Shown piece after piece: positions 1 to 11,600 of a DNA stretch of 64,000 nucleotides. The notes beneath the pieces were generated by a model, which was given only the letters and a program-made list of their open reading frames with translations, did no database searches and had not been told where the DNA came from. The DNA comes from Klebsormidium nitens (lineage: Eukaryota > Streptophyta > Klebsormidiophyceae > Klebsormidiales > Klebsormidiaceae). Numbering within the stretch: position 1 is the stretch's first letter; each line of letters starts with the position of its first letter. The DNA lies in assembly GCA_000708835.1 (NCBI GenBank), contig DF237323.1:1-64000 (forward strand). Direction: 5' to 3'. A program made the translations under genes and the position numbers.

Positions 1-79
1 GCCTAGCTGCCAGATCAGAAAGATATGCGCCCCGCTAGAACAACTACGGCCTCAGATTCGACTCCCAATTTGAAATCTT

Positions 80-352
80 CCTATCCTGGACTCGGAGGTC
101 GCAGAGTCGCGGTGAAAGTCGCGGACGAAAGTCGCGTAAAGTCACGGAAAGTCGCGTAACGTCGCGCAGCATTGCAAGCATCTAAACACAAAACTTGCTT
201 GGAAACATGTTTCCCAAAGCTTAGTAAGGTTTTGATGAAAGTCGCGAAGATCGCGAAACAAAGTCGCGGAGCAGTCGCGTAAAGTCGCGAAGAATCGCAG
301 AAAGTCGCGCAACGTCGCGGGCAACTCTGGCAACCTCCGGGTCCAGGATAGG
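80..352. repeat. Short element bounded by 20-bp inverted repeats
   Basis: Bases 80-99 and 333-352 are inverted copies of each other with 19 of 20 positions matching (one T/C difference). The 230 bases between them are built largely from irregular repeats of AAAGTCGCG and related GTCGCG words (about 105-160 and 236-330). The layout resembles a MITE or other non-autonomous foldback element. I see no convincing target-site duplication next to the ends, so a simple palindromic repeat is also possible. The reverse strand carries an open frame of about 100 codons here, but its repetitive Leu-Arg-Asp content follows from the GTCGCG repeat and I do not call it a gene. Confidence 0.55.
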
Positions 353-974
353 CCTCCGAGGGGGCTCATCCAGGCAGGCGCAAGCTGGTACCGGTGCATG
401 ATGCTCGCGCAGGCTGTCGCAAGCAGCAGCAATCCCCTGACAATCATAATCAAATCAGCAATCTACTAGGAAGCTTTAGCGGCGCAGACAAGTTCAACCT
501 CGACTTGGAGAACCTTGCCGGTATCAGCGGCTTTCACTTGAAACCAGTGTGGGAAAAATGGTGTCCTTAAATACACATGGATGATGGACCACGATTCGGC
601 ACGATGTTTGTGCGGGCAACATTGCTGCTGCATTGCGGCATGTGCATGTTACCTACTCTTAAATACCAGCTAGCTGTAGCAGTGTGGGTAGAGAGCTCTG
701 CTCTGAGTCTGAGCTACGTACCTTGGTCATACCGTACTACCTTTATGATGGATCATGGTAGGCCAAGTACAGGAAGTACCTGACAAAGGAGCTGACCTGC
801 CCAATTCAAAAAGCAGACGGGGGAGTGCTATGTCGCTTCTTTACATGGGCAGCATTGTCCTCTCTATTTTAACTAGCTAGTTCCTCCAGATCATGCCTGT
901 TTCGGATCTTTCCTTCGGCAGGAAACTTCCAGCTCCCTGTTTCCTCCCATTTCAGTGCCAGCTCGTTCGCCGCC
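353..974. other. Upstream region of the first gene
   Basis: No gene is supported here. The stretch leads into the first gene, and its last bases form a good plant start context (GCCGCC before ATGG at 975). I see no clear TATA box close to the start; the promoter and 5' leader probably lie between about 480 and 974. Confidence 0.4.
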
Positions 975-3900
975 ATGGCTACCATTGCCGGACGCAGATC
1001 TCTCCATCCAACCCTCCTTCTGGGAGTGCAGCTTGTTTTCTTGGCTTTTTGGGTTGGCAATGCCGCCGCGCAGGGCCTCATTGTGGTGCCCAAGACGGTG
1101 ACACGCGAGCTGGGGGGCTATTACATCAGCAAACTAGGCCTGGCGGAGAACGGGCTCAACTACTACGCCATCCTCTCGCAGCGCAACGTGCAGACCAACG
1201 TGTACAACTACGTGAACGACATTGCGGATTCGGACACGCCTCGGACCGCCGCGGCCAAGATCTCAAATGTCCGGGGGCTGTACGAAACGCGCACGGTCGG
1301 GGGGAAGGTGAAGGTGGAGTCGTTCTTCCGACTGCTGCGTTGCGGGGACGACGGCTGCTTTGCTGTCAACCGGCTGATCGCGTCCGCGATAACGGACGCG
1401 ACCGGTACAACGCACGTGCTCTCGCACGTCAAGACGGCGATGGGGGCTTCCGGATGGCTGGTCAACGCGCCCCAAGCGGTTGTTAACACATTCTTGACGC
1501 AGCCAGAGGAGCAGCAGCTGCTATACGTGGACGGGATCTTCAAGACCAAGCTTTTTTACAAGGTGGCGACGCCGCCGCCTCCTTGCAGGTACTTATCCCT
1601 AACTTGAGCTCTGCTTCTTGCTATCACAATCTCAGACGTAAGTTACACCACATCTGAGAGCCATGTCATGGCCATTGTTTGAGCAGGATCTTTGAGGCCA
1701 TGTGAATGTGATGTACTTAGACGCTTCCGGCAGAGTAATGCAGGCAACCCCCTAATCCAGACCCCTTTCACACATTCTTTACATTGAGAAACCCCTCTGT
1801 GTACTCACGGTCCACGCTTCTGATTTGCCTCTGCTTATGTGATAAATAAACAGGCAGTCATGAGAGCACTCCCCTCGGTCGCTAAACAGATTAGACATAC
1901 CATTGTGTCCCAGATGCAGCTCCTGAATAGAGTATCAATCGCTTACGCCGGCCCCCTTTTCAAGCGAACCACCATTGGAGTGCCTCCTAACCCTTGCCCA
2001 CACCCCTCACCCTTAATCTTGTTACTGCTGCAACAGACGGCTCAGGTCTCGTTCAAGGTGGAGGCCTTGAGGGGGGAAGCAGTTAGAAGTGCTGCTCAAA
2101 CATTGTTCACATCTTGGGCAGTTGATGCAGACCGCGTTACCTTTTGCCATTGCTGCGTGCCAATTTCCTAACCCAGAGAAGCTGTCAAATATCGGGGTCT
2201 TCATTAATACTCCATATGCATATGTATTTTGAGTTCCTTGGGGTCTTGGTCTTTTGCATCTGCCCAACACCTGGCAAATGCTGTGTTTTTTGTCTACTTC
2301 CCTTCTTTCTAGTCCTTCTTTTGCAATTGTTTTATACCTTAGATGTCTAGCCTGGATGTGCATAGGGACGCTTGGTGACTTGTCAACTCTTTGCTTCAGC
2401 TCCCTACCATCACGTGTATCAACCAGTAGGTCGCATAACTCAATAAGATGAAAAGAAGCATATTTAGCCATCTGATCTACAAATCCAAATGCTACAGCTG
2501 GATTGATGTTTCAGACCTTCATGTTATCATACGCTCATCTTTTTAGAGTTCCCACACATGGTCTCTCACTTGTCTTTTCTTCAGCTCTCCCACCTCACAT
2601 CTTTCACCCATTAGGCCACACGTTTCACGAAGGTCAAGACAGCCAACTCACAAAAAGGGGCCTCAATTGACACTCTCTGAGATTGAAATGCTGAGAGAGG
2701 ACCGAAATCTTAGACCTCCATAGTGGAACATCAAGTACTTTCTTAATCTCGTCATTGACTCATGTAAGTCCTCTCCAATCTTCACAGAGGCTCCGCCCCC
2801 CAAACCCAGACGGGCTCCATTTCCGAGTTCCAAAAGCTGCCCGGCTTCGCGTGCATCAACGTCGGCGGGACGCCCATCTTCGTCGGCACGAGCGTCCCCA
2901 ACATGATCACCGTAATCAAGGCGGCCGCCGTGCCCTTCAGCCAGTGCGACGGGTCGCTGGGCATCCTCTACTCGCTCAGCGCCGAGGGCGGGCCGCGCAT
3001 TTTGCGCTGGATCCAAACCCCCGGGGAAGTCCCTCTCAATATCGTGATGGATCTGCCGCCCAGTGCCGGAATCTGCTCTCAACTCTACGATACCCCGGAT
3101 CTGACCATCCAAGCCGCGCAAAACATTCTCGCGTACAACGGGTTTATCGGCACGGTCAACTACACCCTCGCACCGCTCGCGTCGGTCTCCGAGCTCGGGT
3201 TCGCCGGTCGCTGCGCGCCGGTGTTCTTCGCGAGCGGGTACGGCGTGCAGCTCACGGGGCAGAACGAGGCGATCACGGACGGGAGCACGAACAAAACTCT
3301 CGTCGGCGCGTTTGCGCCGTACTCGGCCACCGGCGCGTGCGTTTCCATGATGGGCGTGAACCAGCCCAGCAGCGGCTCGATCAACTTCAACGAGGACGAG
3401 TGCGCAGCGATCTTCCTCGGGAACACGGCGCAGCAAACGGACGGCGTCGTGACGTATTTGGGGCTCGACCCGGACGATCAGCCGACGGCGGCGGACCGTG
3501 CGTCGTTGTTGCAGCAGTGCGCGGACCCGACGAACATACGGTACAAGTTTGACATCCAAGTGGTGTTGCCCCAGATGGCGGCGGACTTTGAGACGGACAA
3601 GAACTTCCTCGTTTCATCGACAGAGGTGAGCCTTGGATTCAGAATTTTGAAGAGTCTAGGGTTCCCTTCTGTCAATATCTGTTTTAGGGACCTGTCACGG
3701 GTCTGGTGCTTCTGATCCAAATTGCGGTAGACTTTGAGACGGACAACAACTTCTTCGTGTCGTCAACAGAGGTGAGCCTCCATTTTGTACTCCGAAGATT
3801 CAGGGACTTCGAATTCGCACGATTGAACTAGGAGGTTAAGGGACTTCAGGATCCGTTGACGGTGTTGATCAAGGCTGCGGCAAACTGCGGAGACGGACAA

Positions 3901-6900
3901 CTTCTTCCTCATGTCGTCAACGGAGGTGCCCCCCTTGGAAGAGACAAGGGTTCAGAGTTGCTTCTGCTTAGGACCTCAGGAGTCTGGTGGTGTTAACCTA
4001 AAGTGCGGCGGACTTTGATACTGACAAGAACTGCAGTATCACCCACTCTATTCTAGTCATAGAAGCGTAAAACCCGCAGGTTCTTTGAAAGGAACCAAGT
4101 TGCCCCCTACGTGTTGGCCGTCGAAGAAGCGCTTGCAAGAACTGCAAGGATGGTGGTCCGCTCGATTGATATCCCCGCCAAGTCGTACTTGTTCTTAAAC
4201 CAGAGGTCAAGGAAAGTACAACCTTCGCCTCTTGTTTCCAGGTCAAACTCAACTTGGACGGCGTCGCCGAAACCGCCGCTTACGGTTTTGGCCGTTGAAT
4301 TCGTTCTCTCAATCAGCGGCTCGTCGTTACTCAGACTGTGTTGTCCTGGCGTCTCTACTCCCTGCTTCAAGTCGTTCTCTCATCCACGCTCGAAAAGCAG
4401 ATTCCCTTTTACCTTTTTCAGCTTAAGCTCCACTTAGACGGCGTCGCCGCAACGGCCGCTTCCGTTCTGGCCGTCGAGGTGGCGCTCGCGAAGAGCGGAA
4501 TCGTGATCGCGCGCTCGGGGCTCTACCGGCGCCGGCGCATCCCGAACCAAGTTCGCGTGCGGGCTTGCGCTCGTCGTTATTGACCGAACCCGAACGTAGT
4601 TAACGTTAACCCCGCAGGTTAAGCTCCACTTGGACGGCGTAGCCGCGAATGCCGCTTCCGTTCTGGCCGTCGAGGTGGCCCTCGCGACGAGCGGAATCGT
4701 GGTCGCGCGAATGATCGCGCGCTCGGGGCTCTACCGCCGGCGGCGCATCCCGAGCAACTTTGCGCGCGCGCTCGCGCTCATTGTGACGGCGGTGGTCGTG
4801 ACGCTGTTTAACATCCCCAACTTTGCGCTCATCAGCAAGTCGCTGAGCAACAAGAGCACGGTTACGACGTATACGCAGGTGGGTCGGGTTTGGGGCGTTC
4901 TGGAGGAGCTGCATCAACGAGATTAAAGCCATTTTAGTTAGAGGTAGCTTCACAGATATGATTGTATTGACTATCCGCTGCAGTTTATTGGCCAGCTGCT
5001 ATAAGAGGTTTTTACATAGCCTACAGTACAGGGGTATTTGGAGACCTGTGGAAGAGCCTAGGAGCGGATTATCCTGTGAAGGCAGCCCGATGTGCGCGGG
5101 TTTTGCCTGGGAGCTTCTCTTGCAATCAGTGCTCCCTCTCCAGCCACGTCTTGGCGGGTTAGGTATGCAGGCTTCTGAGTTGCCTCGCAAGACGTTCTCA
5201 GGAATTTTCCTCTTGCGGTCCTCGTCAGCGCTGCGAATGCATCCATCAAAAGCGGCGGAAGCCAGACACGATTTCACGAGATTCTCCTGGTGAGAAACTT
5301 CGTAACCTGACTAACGGAAAAGGACGGGCTCCTCTTGCTGCATGCGAGCGTGCGCCAGCTCCGCCCGACCATTTCTCTGTGGTGAACCAGCGTGCGCCCA
5401 CCTGGTTAACAGCTGTAACCCGCCAATTTCTTTGGATTAACGACCCGGTTTCGCTAATAACCTGATTTCCTCCCAAGCGCAGGCGAGCGTGCGAGAGAAT
5501 CGCCCGACCAACTTTTCAGCGAGCACTCGAGTAACAGCTTTAACCCGCCATTTTCCCTGGGTTAACGACCCGCTTTCGTTGATAACCGCATACTTCTCTC
5601 GCTGCAGGCGAGCATACGCGAGTACCGCCCGACCAACTTTTCCGCGGTCATCCGCGCGGAGACGCACTCGTTCGTGGAGGTGACGGGATCGTCCGCGACC
5701 GCCATTATCGGGCTGCTGCTCTACGGCGCCACCATGGTTTGCTGCCTCTACCTCACATGGTCCGAGTTCACCGAAATCATCCAGCGCAGGTGCGTTCCAT
5801 TGGAAGCGAATGTTTTCATATCAAGGAGTCTTGGGGTAGGGTTTCAGGCTTCAAGGGTCGTAGACTCTAGATTTTCAGGACTTTGAAAGTTGCCTCCTTT
5901 TGTCAGCCTCTGTCCAAATCAGGTGTTGCAATCGTCTGTCTCGACCTTACATAGTCCGAGCTCACTGAGATCGTTCAGAGCAGTGCGCTTCAGTGGGAAC
6001 GGTTTAGGCACTGAGAAGTGGGTTCAAGGTTTAAGGTTTGCCGGGCTTTGGAGTTTCTGGTCACCTAAACTTCCGTGCTGCTCTACGGGGCGACGCTCGT
6101 TTGCTGCCTCTACCTCACGTGGTCAATCTTCACCGAAATCATCCAGCGCAGGTGCGCCACGTGGAAACAATATGTTTCTCATGTTGAAATTGGGGATAGG
6201 ATCTAAGATTCTAAGGTACTGAGAGCTTAGTTTTTTGCTTCCATATCCCGTGTGCTTGACAGTGTTCTTCTGGTTATGAGGACGGTCTACCAATCGTATG
6301 TCTCTACCTCACATAGTCCGAGTTCACCGGAACCATTCAACGCAGGTGTGAAGAAATCTTGAAGTGCAGGGATGTGTTCAGGGTTTGCGGTTCGCCGGGT
6401 TTACACTTTCTCGTCACCTTAATTCCTGAACGGCCTGCTGCCTTACGGCGCCATGCTCGTTTGCTGCCTCTACCTTACCTGGTCCTAGTTCAGCGAGATC
6501 AATTAGAACAATTTGCTCGTCCAGTGGCGCGGCGGACAGTCCAGCATACGTTCAGCTTTCTTCTCCATTGCCTCGCCTGCTCGAAAACCGCCTACGAACA
6601 TTTGCCACGTGTCCTTTTGCAGGATCGCCGCTGAGAGCCGTCTTGGCCAGGATGCTCTCATCGCGGACAAAGATCTTCTCGTCCAGTGGCGCGGAACGGA
6701 CAGTCTGGTTTACGACACTCTCCATCCCAAGAAAGTCGTCGAGTCGGCGCAAGCGCAGGAACTCGAGATCATGCGCCGCAACCTAGGCATGGGGCCCCCT
6801 TCTTCCGGGGGGGTCGCCGCGAGCTCGCCGCGGACCCCCCTGGTGCAGCGGCCCGGCGCGGGGGGGTCGAGGGACCTGTACCCGGACGCTTCAAAGGGCA

Positions 6901-6926
6901 CCCCGGATCTGTATCCGGATGTGTAA
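975..6926 (+). CDS. Unrecognised secreted/membrane protein, 5 exons, 732 aa
   Basis: Exons by phase-matched GT-AG junctions are 975-1588, 2788-3625, 4618-4878, 5608-5789 and 6623-6926; all phases agree and no internal stop results. Residues about 14-33 form a hydrophobic signal peptide ending in NAAAQG. A large ectodomain-like region of about 460 residues follows, with several cysteines. Two clear membrane segments lie near residues 534-556 and 601-622, with a weaker hydrophobic stretch at 492-517. The C-terminal tail is hydrophilic, Gly/Pro/Ser-rich, and ends with two DLYPD motifs. The start is the ATG in a strong GCCGCCATGG context. I do not recognise the family and assign no function; the topology suggests a surface or endomembrane protein with a cytosolic tail. 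Introns 2, 3 and 4 contain arrays of degenerate copies of neighbouring exon edges, listed separately. Exon structure is well supported; function is unknown. Confidence 0.78.
3627..4040 (+). repeat. Echoes of the exon 2 donor edge
   Basis: The last 40-60 bases of exon 2 and its donor (GT at 3626) recur downstream in the intron. One copy ends with a nearly identical donor at 3772, a second at 3926 with a weaker donor, and a partial third copy starts near 4011 and lacks a donor. Spacings between donors are 146 and 154 bp. Each copy keeps the GACTTTGAGACGGAC-like word seen in the true exon (3586, 3730, about 3888, 4011) with growing divergence. The copies carry frameshifts and are not extra exons of the main reading frame. 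Confidence 0.8.
4074..4617 (+). repeat. Echoes of the exon 3 acceptor edge
   Basis: Upstream of the real exon 3 (starts 4618) are three degenerate copies of its beginning, each with an intact AG acceptor: starts at 4080, 4242 and 4422, giving spacings of 162, 180 and 196 bp. The copy at 4422 is the closest relative and stays open for about 54 codons, still encoding GLYRRRRIP as in the true exon. It lacks a usable donor and diverges after that motif. It could be an alternative acceptor, but the join to exon 2 would then run into a stop. Confidence 0.8.
5330..5607 (+). repeat. Echoes of the exon 4 acceptor edge
   Basis: The start of exon 4 (5608; GCGAGCATACGCGAGTACCG) has two upstream copies. 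One begins at 5483 after a CGCAG acceptor and one near 5343 after a damaged acceptor. Spacings are about 125 and 140 bp. The intronic bases before each acceptor are also repeated: the GGTTAACGACCCG-like block occurs near 5435 and 5560. The repeat unit therefore spans the junction and is not confined to the exon. Confidence 0.75.
5935..6510 (+). repeat. Echoes of the exon 4 donor edge
   Basis: The end of exon 4 (CTCACATGGTCCGAGTTCAC... donor GT at 5790) recurs four times in the following intron. Corresponding donor positions are about 5983, 6152, 6346 and 6503, at spacings of about 193, 169, 194 and 157 bp. The 6152 copy keeps a nearly perfect donor and about 90 bases of exon-like sequence. 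The last copy carries stop codons and has lost the donor. Just after it, 6505-6540 holds a copy of a short block of exon 5 (CTCGTCCAGTGGCGCGG, true site about 6678). Confidence 0.78.
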
Positions 6927-8659
6927 CCGGACCGAGAATGGTTCATAACCGGACACGTACCTGGGGGGGGCGGAGATTGGAAAGAGGGGTGGAGTATGTG
7001 ATTGGGGAGCCGTTGAGTTTCTGAAGCGAAGTTTGGGGTGTTGATTTATTCCACCAAGGGGAAACGGAAGGCCCCCGGACAACAAAGGCCCCGGTATTCA
7101 TGAAGGTGACAATTGGGAGGAGGGGCCGGAGTCGGCTTTGAGGACAGCGATTCGGGATGGAGAAAGGAGGAATGAGCGGTTTTGAGAAAATATTGGTCAA
7201 AAGACTGGGAAATGGGGGAGAGGGTTTGCAATGGGGGAGAAGGTGCGAAGTCGTTTGCGAGATCGGAAAGCAATGGCACCTCGACCTGGGGAAAGAGTGG
7301 GTTTGGAGCGACGGGAAATCGAGTGCAAGAGAGTAAACTTCATTGAACGAGAGGTGTTGGATTGGGTGAAGCAAATCACAGAGCTGCGGCGAAGTGTTTT
7401 TGTCGAGATTGGACGTCGGGTTACCATTGCAAATTCAGAGCACACCCTTTCAACGATTCTGCGGCTTACAAAAGGAATGGTTATCCGTGGCGACGGCGTC
7501 TTTGTGTTGTTCCCGTTTTCGACCATCTTTGAAACGCTAGTCTCGTCTTATTTCTGGTTTAGAAATTAGCCAGCTGGGCTCGCTTTGCGGGAAGCTGAGA
7601 AGAGGATCAGAGCAAGTTTTGATCAAACAATCATAGAATTATGTATAGGTTCGGCAACACGTAAATTAAGCTCTGCTTGCTCCCTTCATGCTTGCGGAAG
7701 GCCCGAGCATTAGACTGACCGTCGGCACCGAGACGTCAAATTCGAGAGAAGACAATTAAACCGTTTGGCATCGCTTACTTTGACGTTAAGCGCGCAGACT
7801 TTGTCTGGACCGCGTTTAGAAGCATTAGATCAGGACCATGCAGGACCAGGATTGAAAGCCGCGCAGTCTAAGGTCAAAAGGTTGCGCTGAACAGTGCATG
7901 GTCTCTTTGTCAAGAATGCAACTTGCATGCAAATTATGACTTTGCTGTTAGCACGAGTCCCGGCCTCATGGCGCGCGAATACCATGCAAGAAGTAGCGTA
8001 TACATCAAGTTACATGCAAGAATGACGCAATCCTACGGGCGGCCAGGTACGTATGTCGCACGCTTATACAACCGGCCCAATCGATGTTTGAGCTGGCAAC
8101 TTTTGACCAATCGCATGTGCACCGCGACGTATAGTATGTGGACTTGGAACGTTTCCGAGTTCAATCTCCTTTTTCTAGCCACGTGTATACGGCGGCAGGC
8201 GATTGCTCTATTTCGGGCGCAACAATCGCACCGCAGCCCGGCCGTGCTAGTCGATAGGACGATCATTCCGTTCATAAATCGTCCCGCCGATTGAACGCAG
8301 CGCTCGGGGGCGACGATATATAATTTAGGCAAAGGTCCTCGAAGGATTGGCAACTTCTATTTGGCATGCCAGGCAACAAAGATCAAAGAGTAATGGCATG
8401 GCTGGGCGCGCTTCTAATGCAGCGAACACTGAATGCACCTGTTGCTTGATAATAAGTACCACTAGCTTAGCGACTTGTGATGGCGAGCGCTCGCCTTCCA
8501 AAATCTCGTAATCGCTGCCGGCAGATCGTCACTACCACCACAATGATGGGCCACTTTGTGACCAATTTGAACACATGATAGTCTGGCTGGCTCATCAGCC
8601 GCTGCGGACGAGCGTGCAACTAATGTTCGATCGCTGGCCTATGTTTCACCAGCCAAGCC
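6927..8659. other. Intergenic region between convergent genes
   Basis: No confident gene. It holds the 3' ends of the preceding plus-strand gene and the following minus-strand gene. A 112-codon open frame at 7231-7569 (+) starts with ATG and is Arg/Glu-rich, but it has no recognisable domain and no splice context, so I leave it uncalled. From about 7570 to 8660 I see only AT-moderate unique sequence. Confidence 0.4.
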
Positions 8660-11600
8660 TTAGTCGGCTAAAGCTGGGGGCGTGCTGGCGATAACGTTCC
8701 CTAGGGTCTCAATCAGCTTGGTGCTATTGAACACGATGCTCCCGTTGTCCGCAACCTCCGAAGGTACCGTCACCTGCAATGGAATGTCAAGAGTAAGTAT
8801 TGATCTAGAGTGCGTCCGAAACAACCAATCGGACTTGTTTTATGAGGAAAGCTAGGGACGACGTTATGGGCAGAAGACATTGATCTTACGAGATTGAAAC
8901 AAAATGAGGAGCAGCCCTGGCTCATCTATCGTTAGCGATGTGCAAAGCAATCGCTTGCCTGCATACTTTTAACGGCACGTTTGAACCTGTCCAAGTATCT
9001 ACCAGCAAGTATGTGACCAGATAGAAAATCAAGTTGAATAGGACACCCTGAATCGAACTCCGGGGCACAGCGGGTCGTATACTTACCACTCGTGTGATCC
9101 CAATTGAGTGCAGATTTTCGATGTCGACTGGTATCTGGCCCCCTTCCGGTACAAGAAACACGGTGACGTACGTCGGAGGCTGCAAAAAGAAAACCCGAAG
9201 TTCATCGTCAGCAGAACTGTATTGCAATGTCCTTGATTGCTTTGGCGATTACAGGGCATATATCGAAGTTCGGAGGCGATGGACTATGCTCTTTTGTCTC
9301 TCAATTTCTAGATGAGTTCCCTGACCTTGGAAAGACGTAGTTTTCCCCAAAGGTATGATTTCGCATACTAGAGTGGCGCTTTCTGTCTCCCCAGGTGGAG
9401 CAAAGAGCAACTCTCTTCCGATGCTTCAGAACCATTTGCGGTTCTCTTCCGATCGTAAGAAACTTCCAAGAGCAGAATGCTAAGTGGTCTTTATCCACGT
9501 CTGGCGAGATGCAGTCAGGACAGAGTATCACTGCGCAAATGACGATACGAAGCATCATCTACAGAACGTCACACCACGCCTAGATCCATTCCATTGACAC
9601 AAACGCCTGAATAGGGGGTAACGTTTGACGCATCTGCTTCGGGAGTCGATCCAACGCCTTATTTCTCCTGGACTCGGTGGAACAACACGGTGGAAAGGTG
9701 CAGGTTTGAGAAAGAGTAACGTACAAGGTAGTACAGTCGTGACGCTCGGTCTTCTCCATGTGTCCGGTTCAACGCGTTGCAGACCGCCAGGACGAAGTCG
9801 GACGCGGCCATGCCGGCGGTCTCCCGGTCGTGCGTGCCGTTCAGTAGAAACACCTGTAGAAACCACGCGGGTTAAGTCAGACCTAACCAAGCTTCGTGGA
9901 TTTCTGACTTGCCTCCACACCCAAACCAAACCCTTTCAATCTGCACAAACCCTTGCGCCACTTTATTCACCAGGCTTTTCTTTATCTCAAACTTGCCTGC
10001 ACACACAGAGCTAGCCTTCTTCAGATATTACCCCTTTCCGAAGTGCTCCATTACGTGAAAGATGCTCTTGATGACGTGCTGCGGTTTGTGAAGTACTCAA
10101 GATTGGGCGGTTTAGGCGCAGTTTCCACCAATTAGACTTGCCGCGCTCAGATTGCCAATTCGCATTTGACGACCCACTTTTCCGGTCAGTCGCAAAAGCA
10201 GTTGCGCTCGATTTCGCCGCAAGAACATAATTCTTGGAGCCAGGGAATAAGCTGAAAGGACTTACCTTTGGACAGTCTTTTGCAGCGATAGCCTCCCCTA
10301 CGCCACGTAGAATCTGCACGGCAGTAAGCACGCCAGGTTTATGAAACAGGGATGCATCTTGCAGACCTCTCAGTTAGACATGGGTAGAAACACCGTCCGG
10401 ATTGCAGGCGACCCCCCAGCCGCTGGACGAATGCAGGGGCCACAAGCGCCCTGCTTGAGGGCGTGCAATATGCTCCGCGCCGTCGGATCGGTAATTCTGC
10501 TGAACGGACGGTCGCGGTTTGCCCTTGAAGATTCCCCGAGGCACACATCGGCCTCGGTTGATGGCAGATGTAGTTTAGATGTTTAATCACACATGGTCAG
10601 CCTCAAGGTGGCTGGTAAACCCACCATATCCAGACCTCCAGAACAGGTAGTTCGCACGTCTGCCCGGAACCAAAAAGGCAGGTATTCTCAAGTTAGCCCT
10701 CTAAGCAATAAACTTGACCACACTTGGGTTCCGGGCAGACGTGCGAACTACCTCTCGGACCATAGAACCGGTTGCAGGTTGATTTAGCCTAGCCGCTTGT
10801 GGAAGGGGAAGCAATGTAGGCCCGAAGAGCTGGGCAAAGGGGAACACAACATAAGCGCCCAGCCAGGGTCCAACTTACCGCAGCCTGAGGATGCTGGAGA
10901 GCTCTCTGCTATCGGCCAGATGGTATCGAAAGTCCAAAACGAAAATCGCTTCGAGATGCAATTGGCACCTTAGAGGCTTCAGTCCCCTTGCAACCGAAAC
11001 AATCCGCAAATTGAACAAGTACGACGTGTACGATTGTGGCTGCTCAGATTGGAGTTGACAATCCGAAACTCTTCATGACTTTGCTGGAAGAGGACTGCTG
11101 CGCGCACGGTCTCACCAGCGAGGGGCAGATGCTCGTGTACAGCGACCCCATGCCGTAGATGATTGCGTCGACCTGGTCTAGGTTCTTAACCACGTTTGGG
11201 TTAACCTTCGGGAACACCTGGAGGTGGAGAAAATCCGTGTCAGAGTTGCACATATCTGCTCTAGGTCTTTAAGTACGTTTGAAGTATCTTTCGTGAACAC
11301 CTTGAGTCAGAGATGCACATTTAAACCGCCATGCCATTCATCAAGCACGGAAGGACCTGCAAAAGTACCGACCAGGTTTCAGATGTCAGGTTCTCGCGTT
11401 CCGAATTGTGATCTTCGCGGCAGTACTTCACTTCTGGTGCAAAAGCTCGTCTGTAAACTTTACTATAAGAACCTGCTCCCAGATTAAACCTACCAAGTAG
11501 CACATTGCGGCACGGAGTGGATGCGAAAACGCCTTCCTTCCTAGACTCGTGTGATAAGCAGACACTGATTCGGGGTGCCCTCTGACCCGTCCACGGGTCT

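Noticed and set aside
142-453. 103-codon minus-strand open frame rich in Leu-Arg-Asp.
   Set aside because: It is a translation of the GTCGCG minisatellite inside an inverted-repeat element.
7231-7569. 112-codon ATG-initiated open frame downstream of the first gene.
   Set aside because: No recognisable domain, no splice or promoter context, and comparable open frames occur on the other strand; not enough to call a gene.
9040-9070. tRNA B-box-like string (GAATCGAACTCCGG) on the reverse strand.
   Set aside because: No matching A-box, acceptor stem or anticodon arm can be drawn around it, and it lies beside a coding exon of the CofD-like gene.
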